Assembly (NCBI GenBank): GCA_903932505.1
Contig: CAIZGN010000689.1
Span: 1 to 49,548 of the forward strand
Origin: Candidatus Hydrogenedentota bacterium
GTDB lineage: Bacteria > Hydrogenedentota > Hydrogenedentia > Hydrogenedentales > CAIZGN01
DNA length: 49,548 bases
Direction of reading: 5' to 3'
A program made the translations under genes and the position numbers. Below the pieces are notes generated by a model. It saw nothing but the letters and a program-made list of their open reading frames with translations, searched no databases and was not told where the DNA came from. Shown in pieces: positions 16,337-25,052 of the stretch (its first letter is position 1; every line of letters starts with the position of its first letter).

Positions 16337-17734
16337 ATGATGTCGATGTTTACGCGGAAGAATCTTGGCGGGTTTGCCCTTGCGGTCGTGTTGGTTGCGG
16401 GTTTGACGGGATGTCCGGCCACCCGCATCACGATGGCCGTGCCGACAAACGCCGTGGCCTTGGTCATTGATGCCGATCCCCAGACGGGGTTGCTGTCGGC
16501 CGGGCAGACAACTTGGTATAAGTTTGGGGCCGCCGGTGGACGTGAATACACCGTTGCTATCGACAGCAATGCCGCTCCGGGGACGACGGACGCGGGCCTT
16601 GGCGCGTTGAGTCAGGCCTATTATGAAAAAGTAAACGATTCCCGGGGTAACCCCATTCTGCAGACCGCCACAACGACCGCAAAATCAGTGGCCGTGGTTG
16701 CACCAGAGGCGGACCGCGACCTCTATGTGCAATTGACGAACGATTTCCCCGAGACCGTAACGGCGGACGTAAATTACACCATAGCGGTGACGCTCAAGCC
16801 GGATCCGATGAATGAGGGCGAGGTTGGGACGGAACTCAAGGTTACGGATGACCCGACAACGGTGGACTACACGCAGGCCACCCTGCAGTCCGGCACACCA
16901 ACCTGGGTGAAATTCACCAGCGTGAAAGGGGCGAACCTGCACTTGGACGTGAAGGGCGATGCCAAGATCACCGCAGTCTACGCCAGCGATCACCGCACGC
17001 CAGTGAGCGTCGATGCCTCCCTGCTCAATATATTGGATCTGCCCTCCGACGGCGAATATTTCATCGCCCTGAGCACTGACCTCGCCACGCAAACGGTGCT
17101 GGCGGGGCTCGTGAAGGTATCCGTGAATCCGGTATCCATTGCCGATATCACGACCGTGTGGACGCCATCTTCGCCCGCCGTGCAGACCAGCCGTCCGTAC
17201 CTCAAGGAAGCGAAGACCTGGGTGCAGTTTTCGGCCACCATTGGGCAAAACCTCTTTGCAGGGAGCAAGGATGGCACGGTGATCGGAACCGCCTACCAAA
17301 GCGATCTGGTGACCCCCGTCGATCTCAACAACATCCCCGCGACCGGCATCTACGCGCTTGCGCTGCACGCGGTCTCCTCGTCCTACCTTTCCGCATCGAC
17401 TGGCCTGGAACGCGTTTCCGCAGTGCCGACATCGGCGGCCGAGGTGAGTACGCTGTTGTCCGTGACGACGGAGTCGGCCCTCACCTATACCCCGGTGGTA
17501 CTCACCGCCAACGGCGCGACCTGGGTGAAGTTCAACGGGATGCCCGGCGGCTATCTACAGTTCACGGCACGGCCCTACACCGCGCAACTGACCGCAGTCT
17601 ATCTCCCCAGCGGTGGTGTTCTGGGCGACCCGGTAGACGCGCATGCATTGCTGGAGCAAGGCGTTTATGTCGCCCAACTGCGCAGTATCAGCGGCGCAGC
17701 CCGCTCCGAGGTCGAGGTCGCATTGTACTGGTAG
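16337..17734 (+). CDS. Lipoprotein with four PPC-like repeats, unknown function
   Basis: 465 residues. The lipobox is LTGC with Cys26, after a hydrophobic run (FALAVVLVAGL). The mature part holds four units of about 100 residues, each opening with (T/G)xTW(V/Y)(K/Q)F: TTWYKFGAAGG, PTWVKFTSVKG, KTWVQFSATIG and ATWVKFNGMPG. Units 2 to 4 continue with a TA(V/Y) strand and a GxY(F/A/V)xxL strand. This pattern resembles bacterial pre-peptidase C-terminal (PPC) beta-sandwich domains. It has no enzyme domain, so a surface or periplasmic binding role is likely (inference). ATG 16337 has AGAGG 4 nt upstream. Confidence 0.75.
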   Translation: MMSMFTRKNLGGFALAVVLVAGLTGCPATRITMAVPTNAVALVIDADPQTGLLSAGQTTWYKFGAAGGREYTVAIDSNAAPGTTDAGLGALSQAYYEKVNDSRGNPILQTATTTAKSVAVVAPEADRDLYVQLTNDFPETVTADVNYTIAVTLKPDPMNEGEVGTELKVTDDPTTVDYTQATLQSGTPTWVKFTSVKGANLHLDVKGDAKITAVYASDHRTPVSVDASLLNILDLPSDGEYFIALSTDLATQTVLAGLVKVSVNPVSIADITTVWTPSSPAVQTSRPYLKEAKTWVQFSATIGQNLFAGSKDGTVIGTAYQSDLVTPVDLNNIPATGIYALALHAVSSSYLSASTGLERVSAVPTSAAEVSTLLSVTTESALTYTPVVLTANGATWVKFNGMPGGYLQFTARPYTAQLTAVYLPSGGVLGDPVDAHALLEQGVYVAQLRSISGAARSEVEVALYW

Positions 17735-18062
17735 GCGCAATCCGACCTGCTATATCCAAGCGCACCGTTATCCCGCATCCCACGGAACCGCGCAAGCCAA
17801 GTCCGAGAGATTGCAGATAGCTGGCGTGTCCTGCATATTCCCTTACTTTTCGGTACCCACAGGTCTGAATTGTAAGGGAATTCCCCAAAAAACCGACAAA
17901 CGAATCCCTCATGACCTCTAAGCTACACGTTTTTGCAGTTCTGACGTGGAATTTCAAGGGGTGGATTGAGTTCGTTTTGACCAAGGGGGTACTATCATCA
18001 TAGAGTCCGTTTGAGCCAATAGACGCCCATCTTTCGTGCGGTCCCAACCCAGGAGTTCGGTG
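17735..18062. other. Intergenic stretch without a gene
   Basis: 328 bp between the lipoprotein and fucosidase genes. It holds one inverted repeat (17837-17881) and no convincing promoter or ORF. Confidence 0.6.
17837..17881. repeat. 10-bp inverted repeat with 25-nt spacer
   Basis: ATTCCCTTAC and GTAAGGGAAT are perfect complements; the right arm runs into a second palindrome, GGGAATTCCC. There is no T-run in the plus direction, so a terminator function is doubtful. Confidence 0.5.
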
Positions 18063-19778
18063 ATGCATCCCATTTCGCCACAGTCCGTTGTCTTCGCATT
18101 CATTTTTCTCATGGTGCTTACCCTAGTCTGCGCGACAAGACCTGCCCTTGCAGCCGGTGTGCCGACACCTGGGCAGATGGCGTGGCACGAAATGGAAATC
18201 GAGATGTTGTTGTGTCTTGATCCGTGCACTTGGCAGGGGCGCGAATACGATAACCACACGACGCCGCAGGACCAGGTGAATCCTACCCAACTCGACACCG
18301 ATCAATGGTGCCAGGCCGCCCAATCCTTTGGTGCCAGACAGATCGTGTTTGTGGCCAAGCACACGGGCGGATTCTGCTGGTGGCAGACAGAGACCAGCAA
18401 CTACGGAATCCGCAACACGCCCTACAAAGGGGGCAAAGGTGATGTGCTGGCCGAATTGTCCCAAAGTTGCCGCAAGTATGGCCTCAAACTGGGGATATAC
18501 CTGTATCCCGGCGATGAACAGTGGGGTGCCGGCATCGGAAGCGGCGGACGCACCAAGAACCCCGCCCGTCAGGAGGCTTACAACGCCGTCTTGCGGCAGC
18601 AATGGACCGAAGTTCTGTCCCGCTATGGAGAGATTTCCGAACTTTGGTTTGACGGAAGTTGTGTCATTGAACTGGGCGACGTGATTAAGCAATGGGCACC
18701 CTCCGCGATGGTGTTTCAAGGCCCGCATGCCACCTTGCGATGGCCCGGCAACGAAAAAGGCATCGCGCCCTATCCCGCTTGGCAGACCGTGGACAAAGCC
18801 GCCGCCGCAACCGGGGTTTCGACCGGCAAAGACAGCAATCCGGACGGCGATGTGTGGTTGCCAATGGAAATGGACACAACCCTGCTCGACCACAAGTGGT
18901 TTTGGGGCCCGGATACTGACCCGATGCTCAAGTCGGTTCAAACATTGATGGATGTCTACTATACGTCCGTGGGTCGAGGTTGTGTGCTCATGCTGAATGC
19001 CACGCCGGACACCACAGGCCGCATCCCGGAATCGCATATCCAGCGCTACCGGGAATTCGGGCGCGCCATTGAAAGTCTGTACGAAAAGCCCAAGGGTGAG
19101 ATATCGGGCACAGGAACCACCCTCGAACTGCGGTTTGCCGGTCCCACACGCGTCAACCGCGTGGTGACCATGGAGGACATCCGCGCCGGGCAGCGTGTAC
19201 GGGCCTATACCCTGGAATGCTTCCGGAATGGCACTTGGAAAAAGTGCCTGACGGGCCAATCCATCGGCTACAAGAAAATTGATGTACTGGAAAGCGCCGA
19301 CATCGATGGACTGCGCCTGTGCATCACCGATGCCTCGGACACGCCCCAAATCAAACGCTTTGCCGCGTACGAGGCACCGGAGTCGACCAACCCTTCCGCT
19401 TCGGTCACGGTGCCGGAAAACCACTGGAAGCTCGTGGACACAGAGAAGCCGATTCGGGCCACCACCACATGGATCCCCATTGAGATTCCGTTGACCGCCC
19501 GTATTCAGACACCCGGCGAATATGAAATCGAGTTGCGAACAAAAGACGAAAAGGCAGCGGTGAAAGTGAAGAACGCCGTGATCCTGATGGGTGGCACAGA
19601 AGCCCCGCGGCTCATCCGATCCCTCGGGCGCGGCAACGCATGGCGTATCAGCCGAACGGACCAAGTGACCCCGGATGAACATGGCGTGACGCTCCTGCGC
19701 CTCGAACTTCGTGTGCGCGGCGGGGAAGAAACTCCGGTGGAGTTCTTCGTGCGTCCTGCCGAAAACAAACCGGACTGA
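18063..19778 (+). CDS. GH29 alpha-L-fucosidase-like enzyme, secreted
   Basis: 571 residues. The signal peptide runs to about ALA30. The barrel shows GH29 features: the QIVFVAKHTGGFCWW strand with the conserved His, LGIYLYPGDEQW, and the nucleophile Asp197 in ISELWFDGS. After the barrel come beta-sandwich regions (about 350-570), where TLELRFAGPTRVNRVVTMEDI resembles an F5/8-type module as in many fucosidases. It would release alpha-fucose from fucosylated glycans outside the cytoplasm. The acid/base residue is not obvious. ATG 18063 has AGGAG 7 nt upstream. Confidence 0.85.
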   Translation: MHPISPQSVVFAFIFLMVLTLVCATRPALAAGVPTPGQMAWHEMEIEMLLCLDPCTWQGREYDNHTTPQDQVNPTQLDTDQWCQAAQSFGARQIVFVAKHTGGFCWWQTETSNYGIRNTPYKGGKGDVLAELSQSCRKYGLKLGIYLYPGDEQWGAGIGSGGRTKNPARQEAYNAVLRQQWTEVLSRYGEISELWFDGSCVIELGDVIKQWAPSAMVFQGPHATLRWPGNEKGIAPYPAWQTVDKAAAATGVSTGKDSNPDGDVWLPMEMDTTLLDHKWFWGPDTDPMLKSVQTLMDVYYTSVGRGCVLMLNATPDTTGRIPESHIQRYREFGRAIESLYEKPKGEISGTGTTLELRFAGPTRVNRVVTMEDIRAGQRVRAYTLECFRNGTWKKCLTGQSIGYKKIDVLESADIDGLRLCITDASDTPQIKRFAAYEAPESTNPSASVTVPENHWKLVDTEKPIRATTTWIPIEIPLTARIQTPGEYEIELRTKDEKAAVKVKNAVILMGGTEAPRLIRSLGRGNAWRISRTDQVTPDEHGVTLLRLELRVRGGEETPVEFFVRPAENKPD

Positions 19779-19866
19779 CTCGCCAAGCCTCCGGGGCGGG
19801 GCATGGTTCTGCATTGGCGGGAGTTGACGAAGGGCATCGAACAACTGGACAAGCGGGAGGACGGCA

Positions 19867-22488
19867 ATGAAGGAATGGACACCTGAGGCACGGCAGCGGC
19901 TGGACAACTATCTTGATGAACTGAAGCGATGGGCCGAGGCTTCAGGACAGGATGGGGCTGAGATCACGGAGGGGATCCGGTCGCACGTGGAGGCGGAACT
20001 CAACGAGGCACCGGGCGAACCCGTCACCGAGGAAATGCTGCAAAGGAAACTCGCCGCGCTTGGGGCTGCGCAGGAGATTATCGCGCCGGACATGAAACCA
20101 GCGGACGCTTCGGGCGACAGTGCCTGGAAGCGAAGCAGCAAGGGCCAAATTCTAGGTCTTGTCCGCATTTTTCCCTTGTTGACGCTATGCACCGCCATAT
20201 TTGCCATTCTCTTTGAGTTCGTGGTTGGCATCATGTCGGAATTGTACATTGATCCGATGCCGGACTTGGGTCACTTGGCAGGGCTTATTCTCATTGTGGT
20301 CGGGCTGGGCCTGGGGGATGATTTTCGAAAAAAAGAGGCAGACCGCATCGGCGACTGGTTCAAATCATGGGTCTACATTCTGAACGGCTTTGCCGTCGTG
20401 TTGTCCTTCCTCTACTTCCTGGTATATGTGCCCGTTCTTCCCTTGGCGGCGATCTGCTGCCTTGTCTTGCTTGGATTCATGGGCTTTGCACCCCTGATGT
20501 GCTTCATGTTGAGCGTGGTGCAACTCAGTCAGCTCTGGGATCGATGCGGCGAACTGGGCGTGACCCGTGCCTGGGCGCTTAAGCGAATGGCTCTCGGGGT
20601 CGTGCTGGTGGGGGCGCTGGTCGGTCCCTCGCATATTCGCTCCGCAGTCACGGAATGGGCCGTCCGAAAAGCGCTGTCAGACAATGTGCAGGCGCAGATA
20701 CAGGGGCAGTGGTGGCTGAAGCGCCTTGGCAATGTCGAGAGCTTGGTACATAGCGCCTCGGGCCGCTTCCCCGGCATGGATTTCGATGGGGATGCGAATA
20801 TGTCGCGCTGGTCGCTGTATTACAAGATCACCGGAAAATCGCCAAGATTAGCATCGACACAGTCGGTCAGCCCCCTCTGGCGGAGTCCCCTCCATCTGAT
20901 CGATGTCCATGCGCAACGCGCGGTTGACCCCTGTTTGCTTTCCAGCACAATGGATGGCGCGGTGGATACCGGGACTGCAACCGCTTATCTGGAATGGACC
21001 CTCGAGTTTCGCAATGAGCAGGAGTGGGATCAATCCGTGCTGGGGCACATTCGTCTTCCCTATGGTGCGGTGGGCAGCCGACTGACATTGTGGGTGAATG
21101 GAGAACCCTGCGAAGCGGCTTATGGCACGCGCAATCAGGCGGTGCAAGCCTACCGCGATGTGGCGATCTCGCAGCGCCGTGATCCTGCCCTGCTGACAGT
21201 ATCGGGTTCGAATTCGGTCGCGCTTGAGTGTTTCCCCGTACCCTCCCATGGAACCCTGAAAGTGAAGGTGGGATTCACCATTCCGCTGGAATTGTGCGAT
21301 TCCAGCGCGGTGCTTACCCTGCCCTTTTTCGAGGGTCGGACCTTCGATCGGCCCGATTCAGTGTGCCGTTCCATCTGGATAGAAAGTCGCGCTCCGATGG
21401 AGACCGGAATCCCCGGTATCGAAGTCGAGACGCGGGCGGATGGCCGGACGGTATTGCAGGGCAAGGTTCCCGAAATCCAATTCGAACAGCCCGGTACGGC
21501 CATAATACGCATCCCTCAAGCTATCGCGGTTCCCGCGAGTGCCGATTCTGCGCTGTCCGAGACCCGCGCCACGGTTCACCTCGATGCCGGGCAAGCGGTC
21601 ACACCGGCACTGTGCCTGATCATTGATGGTTCAGTTGGTATGGCGGAGGCCATGGCGAAGATGGACTGGAATGCTCTAATCGAGGCACTGCCAACTGGAA
21701 GCCAGATTCGCGCGATACAAACGGGCCCACTTCCGCGTGTTTGGAAGGAGGAATTCGCACCGCCATCGCCCGAGCTGGTAGCCTGGCTGAAAGGGCTCAC
21801 CTACGAAGGCGGGCAGGACCCGGCACCGGCCTTGGAGAAAGCGTGGGAATGGGCTGCGGGACAAGCCAATGGCGCAATTCTTTGGGTCCACGACGCATTA
21901 CCGATCGAACTTTCGAGTGTAGAGGGGCTCCAGCAGCGCATGCGCCGTCAGCCGCAATCGGCCAACGGCGCGCCGATAGTTTTGTATGCACTGGGATATA
22001 CGAGCGAAAACAACGTGGTGATGGAGAAGCTGGACACGGCACCCATGATACGTCCCTTGCCAATATTGTCCGATGCCAAAGAGACGAGCAGTCATGCCGT
22101 GCGGCAAATTGCTGGGGCGCTACCCCGGGCCCGCTATGAACTCTTGCCCAATGGCCCGGCGGATGGCCCCGCCTCCCCTGACAAGGGGCACGGCGCACGG
22201 CTGGCGGTCGCAGAGCGGGTGCGGCTGATGGCGTGGCAGGGCACGCCCCAAGAAAAAGCGGAAGCCACCAAGCTGGCCATGTCGAACCGCCTGGTGACGC
22301 CACTGAGCGGTGCGGTGGTACTCCAAACGGCGCAGCAGTACAAAGACCACAACCTGAATCCGTCCAACGACCTCGATGCGGTACCCATCGTACCCGAGCC
22401 AGAGGAATGGGCACTCATCGCCGTGGCTTTCCTTGCCGCCACGGTGGCTTGGTCGCGACACCGGAAACTGGGTCGCGCGAAAACATGA
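19867..22488 (+). CDS. Polytopic HAAS-like/VIT/VWA-like protein with PEP-CTERM signal
   Basis: 873 residues. 1-70: a helical segment resembling HAAS/DUF1700 or permease-prefix domains (RLDNYLDELKRW...EITEGIRSHVEAEL...LAALG). About 98-254: several membrane helices. About 370-475: a VIT domain (GHIRLPYGAVGSRLTLWVNGE..., then RRDPALLTVSGSN and a PVPSHGTLKVKVGF strand). About 570-700: a VWA-like fold whose metal motif is degraded (DGSVG instead of DxSxS). 842-873: VPEPEEWALI, a hydrophobic helix and SRHRK, a canonical PEP-CTERM sorting signal. GGAGG is 6 nt upstream. The stop overlaps the exosortase start, so it is probably that enzyme's dedicated substrate. Function unknown. Confidence 0.85.
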   Translation: MKEWTPEARQRLDNYLDELKRWAEASGQDGAEITEGIRSHVEAELNEAPGEPVTEEMLQRKLAALGAAQEIIAPDMKPADASGDSAWKRSSKGQILGLVRIFPLLTLCTAIFAILFEFVVGIMSELYIDPMPDLGHLAGLILIVVGLGLGDDFRKKEADRIGDWFKSWVYILNGFAVVLSFLYFLVYVPVLPLAAICCLVLLGFMGFAPLMCFMLSVVQLSQLWDRCGELGVTRAWALKRMALGVVLVGALVGPSHIRSAVTEWAVRKALSDNVQAQIQGQWWLKRLGNVESLVHSASGRFPGMDFDGDANMSRWSLYYKITGKSPRLASTQSVSPLWRSPLHLIDVHAQRAVDPCLLSSTMDGAVDTGTATAYLEWTLEFRNEQEWDQSVLGHIRLPYGAVGSRLTLWVNGEPCEAAYGTRNQAVQAYRDVAISQRRDPALLTVSGSNSVALECFPVPSHGTLKVKVGFTIPLELCDSSAVLTLPFFEGRTFDRPDSVCRSIWIESRAPMETGIPGIEVETRADGRTVLQGKVPEIQFEQPGTAIIRIPQAIAVPASADSALSETRATVHLDAGQAVTPALCLIIDGSVGMAEAMAKMDWNALIEALPTGSQIRAIQTGPLPRVWKEEFAPPSPELVAWLKGLTYEGGQDPAPALEKAWEWAAGQANGAILWVHDALPIELSSVEGLQQRMRRQPQSANGAPIVLYALGYTSENNVVMEKLDTAPMIRPLPILSDAKETSSHAVRQIAGALPRARYELLPNGPADGPASPDKGHGARLAVAERVRLMAWQGTPQEKAEATKLAMSNRLVTPLSGAVVLQTAQQYKDHNLNPSNDLDAVPIVPEPEEWALIAVAFLAATVAWSRHRKLGRAKT

Positions 22489-23894
22489 GTCCGAAATCCG
22501 CAGCCGGACACCGGGCGAACGGCACCACTCCTTTGTTCTACATCGGTGCCGGATTGGCGGGCGGGTGGGCAGCGGAAGGGTGGTTGCTCCAGCGTTGGGT
22601 CTCCGGGCAACCCTGGATTCCGGTGGTGGTACTCGGGGTGTGGGCCGTGCAGCGCTGCACCCGGGTTCCGGTGGCACGGGAGCGGTGTGATGTGGCCTTC
22701 AGTTGGCTTGTCGCGTCGACCGGGCTTCTGACCGCCTACGCCCTGCTTTGCCATACCCTTCCCCGACTCCTCTCCACGGGCTTGCTGACCACCAGTCTGG
22801 CCTGCATTGCATTAGCCGTCACGCCGCAGCCCTCTCGCTCGTGGTCCTGGCTGCCGCTGGCCATTGTGATCCTGCCGCTCGGGCCACCACTGGATTTTTT
22901 CTGCGCGTATCCCTTGCGCCGGGTCAGCGGTGTCCTCGCCGAGGGCATGCTGTGGGGGCAGGCGCAGCTCGATGGTCTCGCGCTTTCCGATGGCACCCGC
23001 CAAGTCCTGCTCGATGCGCCGTGCAGCGGCATCCACATGCTGGGTGTGGGGCTGCTGCTGGCCACTTTGCTCGCCGGATACACGGAACTCACCTTGTGGC
23101 GCACAGGCCTGCTGCTTGTCCTCACCCTGATGGCTATCGTTCTCGGAAACGCTCTGCGTGCGGCCTCGCTGTTCTTGGTGGAGACCCGATTCCCGCTGGG
23201 CGAACTCTTTCATAGCGGTGTGGGCTTGATAATCTTTCTGGCGGTGTCACTCGCGATGATGGCATTCGCCTGGCGACTTCGCGTAGTTCCAGGCGCGGCC
23301 CCGGACAAGCCGGAACGAGTCGCGGGTTACCTTTGTCGCGCGTTCTTTTTTCTATCCGCAGTGGCCGCCGCTGCATCGCCCCTTTTGGCGGAATCCAAAG
23401 CGCATAGGGGCGCTCCCCCGGAACTCGCTGGTATTGTCTGGCCGAAAACGTGGGAGGGAGCGCCCCTGGTCGCAGCGCCTATTCCACCAGAATGGGCGGG
23501 AGCCGAAAACTTGTTTGGAGGGCGCATGGCCCAGTTCCGGTGCGGCGAGGCCATGGTTCTACTGCGGCTCACCCCGGAGGTTTCCCGAGCCTTGCACGAA
23601 TCGCGCCGGTGCTACGAAGCCTTCGGCTGGCACTGCGCCACCCTGCCGGGCTGGCGCGACCCGCAGGGGCGGCTGTGGAGCAGTTTTTCCGCAACGCATC
23701 CCGACGGCCGCAAACGCGTTGTCCGGGAATGCTTCATGCGCGTGTCTGCACCCGTTTTGCCCGCCGCGCTGGAAGATCTACCTGCCAGGGGACACACCTG
23801 GCCCGATGCCTCCAGCTGGTACTGGGCATCGGCAATACCCGGCACAGAACCAGCATTAAACCTGGCAATTACCCGCGTAGCACCGCAAGGATAG
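22485..23894 (+). CDS. Exosortase with C-terminal extension
   Basis: 469 residues. About eight membrane helices fill the first 275 residues with the exosortase catalytic set: C180 in DAPCSGIHML, R225 in GNALRAASL and H243 in FHSGVGLIIF. Exosortases cut PEP-CTERM proteins and hand them to the outer surface. After a ninth helix (AFFFLSAVAAAASPLLA) comes a periplasmic domain of about 170 residues. Its RMAQFRCGEAMVLLRL and ESRRCYEAFGW parts recall EpsI/DUF3485 domains (tentative). ATG 22485 overlaps the VIT gene stop (ATGA); the track's earlier start lies inside that gene. It is not a plain EPS-locus XrtA; an XrtN-like dedicated type fits better. Confidence 0.88.
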   Translation: MSPKSAAGHRANGTTPLFYIGAGLAGGWAAEGWLLQRWVSGQPWIPVVVLGVWAVQRCTRVPVARERCDVAFSWLVASTGLLTAYALLCHTLPRLLSTGLLTTSLACIALAVTPQPSRSWSWLPLAIVILPLGPPLDFFCAYPLRRVSGVLAEGMLWGQAQLDGLALSDGTRQVLLDAPCSGIHMLGVGLLLATLLAGYTELTLWRTGLLLVLTLMAIVLGNALRAASLFLVETRFPLGELFHSGVGLIIFLAVSLAMMAFAWRLRVVPGAAPDKPERVAGYLCRAFFFLSAVAAAASPLLAESKAHRGAPPELAGIVWPKTWEGAPLVAAPIPPEWAGAENLFGGRMAQFRCGEAMVLLRLTPEVSRALHESRRCYEAFGWHCATLPGWRDPQGRLWSSFSATHPDGRKRVVRECFMRVSAPVLPAALEDLPARGHTWPDASSWYWASAIPGTEPALNLAITRVAPQG

Positions 23895-23907
23895 GCCAAG
23901 ACCTTCG

Positions 23908-23945
23908 CCCTGGGAGCGCCGGCATCCCTGCCGGCGCTCCCAGGG
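23908..23945. repeat. Perfect 17-bp palindrome between convergent genes
   Basis: CCCTGGGAGCGCCGGCA, a TCCC loop and TGCCGGCGCTCCCAGGG. It separates the exosortase gene (plus) from the DegT-type gene (minus). It has no T-run. It may be a REP-type dispersed palindrome or a transcription stop or mRNA-end barrier for both genes. Confidence 0.7.
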
Positions 23946-23951
23946 AAACGC

Positions 23952-25049
23952 TCAACCAAAAAAATCGCGAACCGCCAAGGCGACCTGTTCGACTTCCTCC
24001 ATCGGCAGATCGGGGTGCAGCGGCAGCGAAAGGACTTCGTGGGCGGCACGCTCTGCTTCCGGGAAAGAGCCCGGGCCAAGCTGGAGGCGTTGATAGACCT
24101 CTTGCAGGTGCAGGGGCACGGGGTAGTGCATGAGGGTGGCGACACCGCGTTCGCGAAGGTGCTCGGCCAGAGCATCGCGCTGCGGAGTGCGTATCACGAA
24201 AAGATGGTAGTTGGCAGTGGCCCACGGAGCCTCGTGCGGCAGGCGCAGGGGAAATCCGGCGAGTAGCTCGTGGTAGCGTTGGGCGCGCTGACGTCGGGCG
24301 TCATTGGCCCAGTCGAGGTGGCGCAGCTTCACCCGCAGGATGGCGGCTTGGATTTCATCGAGACGGCTGTTGACGCCGTCGCAGACGTGGTGATAGCGGC
24401 GGTCCTCGCCGTAGTTGCGCAGGCGGCGCAGGCGTCCCCGAATCTCGTCGGAATCGGTGGCAATCGCTCCGGCGTCGCCGTAGGCGCCGAGGTTTTTGGA
24501 GGGGTAGAAGCTGAAGGCGGCGGCAGCCCCGAAGCGTCCACAAGGGCGTTCCCGGTAGCATGCACCGTGCGCCTGCGCACAGTCCTCCACAACGACCAAG
24601 CCGTGCCGCTGCGCGATGGCCAATATGGCGTCCATGTCGCAGGGATGCCCGTAGAGGTGCACGGGCACAATGGCTTTAGTCTTTTCGGTGATGGCCCGCT
24701 CGAGGGCTTGGGGTGACATCGTGAGCGTGCCCGGATCAACGTCTGCAAGTTGCAGCTCACCACCGGCGGCGATGATGCCAACGGCGGTGGGCACACAGGT
24801 GTTGGCGGCCGTGATCACGCCATCGCCCCGGATCACACCCGCCGCAGCGAGCGCGAGATGGATGGCATCGGTGCCGGAGGCAACGCCAACGGCGTGCGCA
24901 GCGCCGAGGTGGGCGGCGAACTCGTTTTCAAAGGCTTCAAGCTGTTTGCCGAGGATATACCATCCCGCCTGAAAAACCTCGTCGATGGCGGCGCGGATTT
25001 CGGTTTCGAGCCTGCGAAATTCAGAGTGGAATTCGAGAAAAGGAATCAT
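23952..25049 (-). CDS. DegT/DnrJ/EryC1/StrS sugar aminotransferase
   Basis: 365 residues with the whole family layout: FLEFHSEF at the start, GVASGTDAIHLAL (cofactor phosphate loop), VVEDCAQAHGA (Asp for the pyridine ring) and the PLP lysine K185 in FYPSKNLGAYGDAG. The NYGEDRRYHH region and the NSRLDEIQAA motif follow. It converts a keto-sugar nucleotide to an amino sugar nucleotide (QdtB/FdtB-like enzymes are the nearest in style) for surface glycans. AAGGAG is 9 nt upstream, overlapping the end of the GT2 gene 3 nt away, so the two are coupled. Confidence 0.92.
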   Translation of the reverse strand: MIPFLEFHSEFRRLETEIRAAIDEVFQAGWYILGKQLEAFENEFAAHLGAAHAVGVASGTDAIHLALAAAGVIRGDGVITAANTCVPTAVGIIAAGGELQLADVDPGTLTMSPQALERAITEKTKAIVPVHLYGHPCDMDAILAIAQRHGLVVVEDCAQAHGACYRERPCGRFGAAAAFSFYPSKNLGAYGDAGAIATDSDEIRGRLRRLRNYGEDRRYHHVCDGVNSRLDEIQAAILRVKLRHLDWANDARRQRAQRYHELLAGFPLRLPHEAPWATANYHLFVIRTPQRDALAEHLRERGVATLMHYPVPLHLQEVYQRLQLGPGSFPEAERAAHEVLSLPLHPDLPMEEVEQVALAVRDFFG

Positions 25050-25052
25050 GGC

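Noticed and set aside
21205-21225. GGTTCGAATTC resembling a tRNA T-loop
   Set aside because: Lies inside the VIT-protein coding region and has no acceptor or anticodon stems around it.
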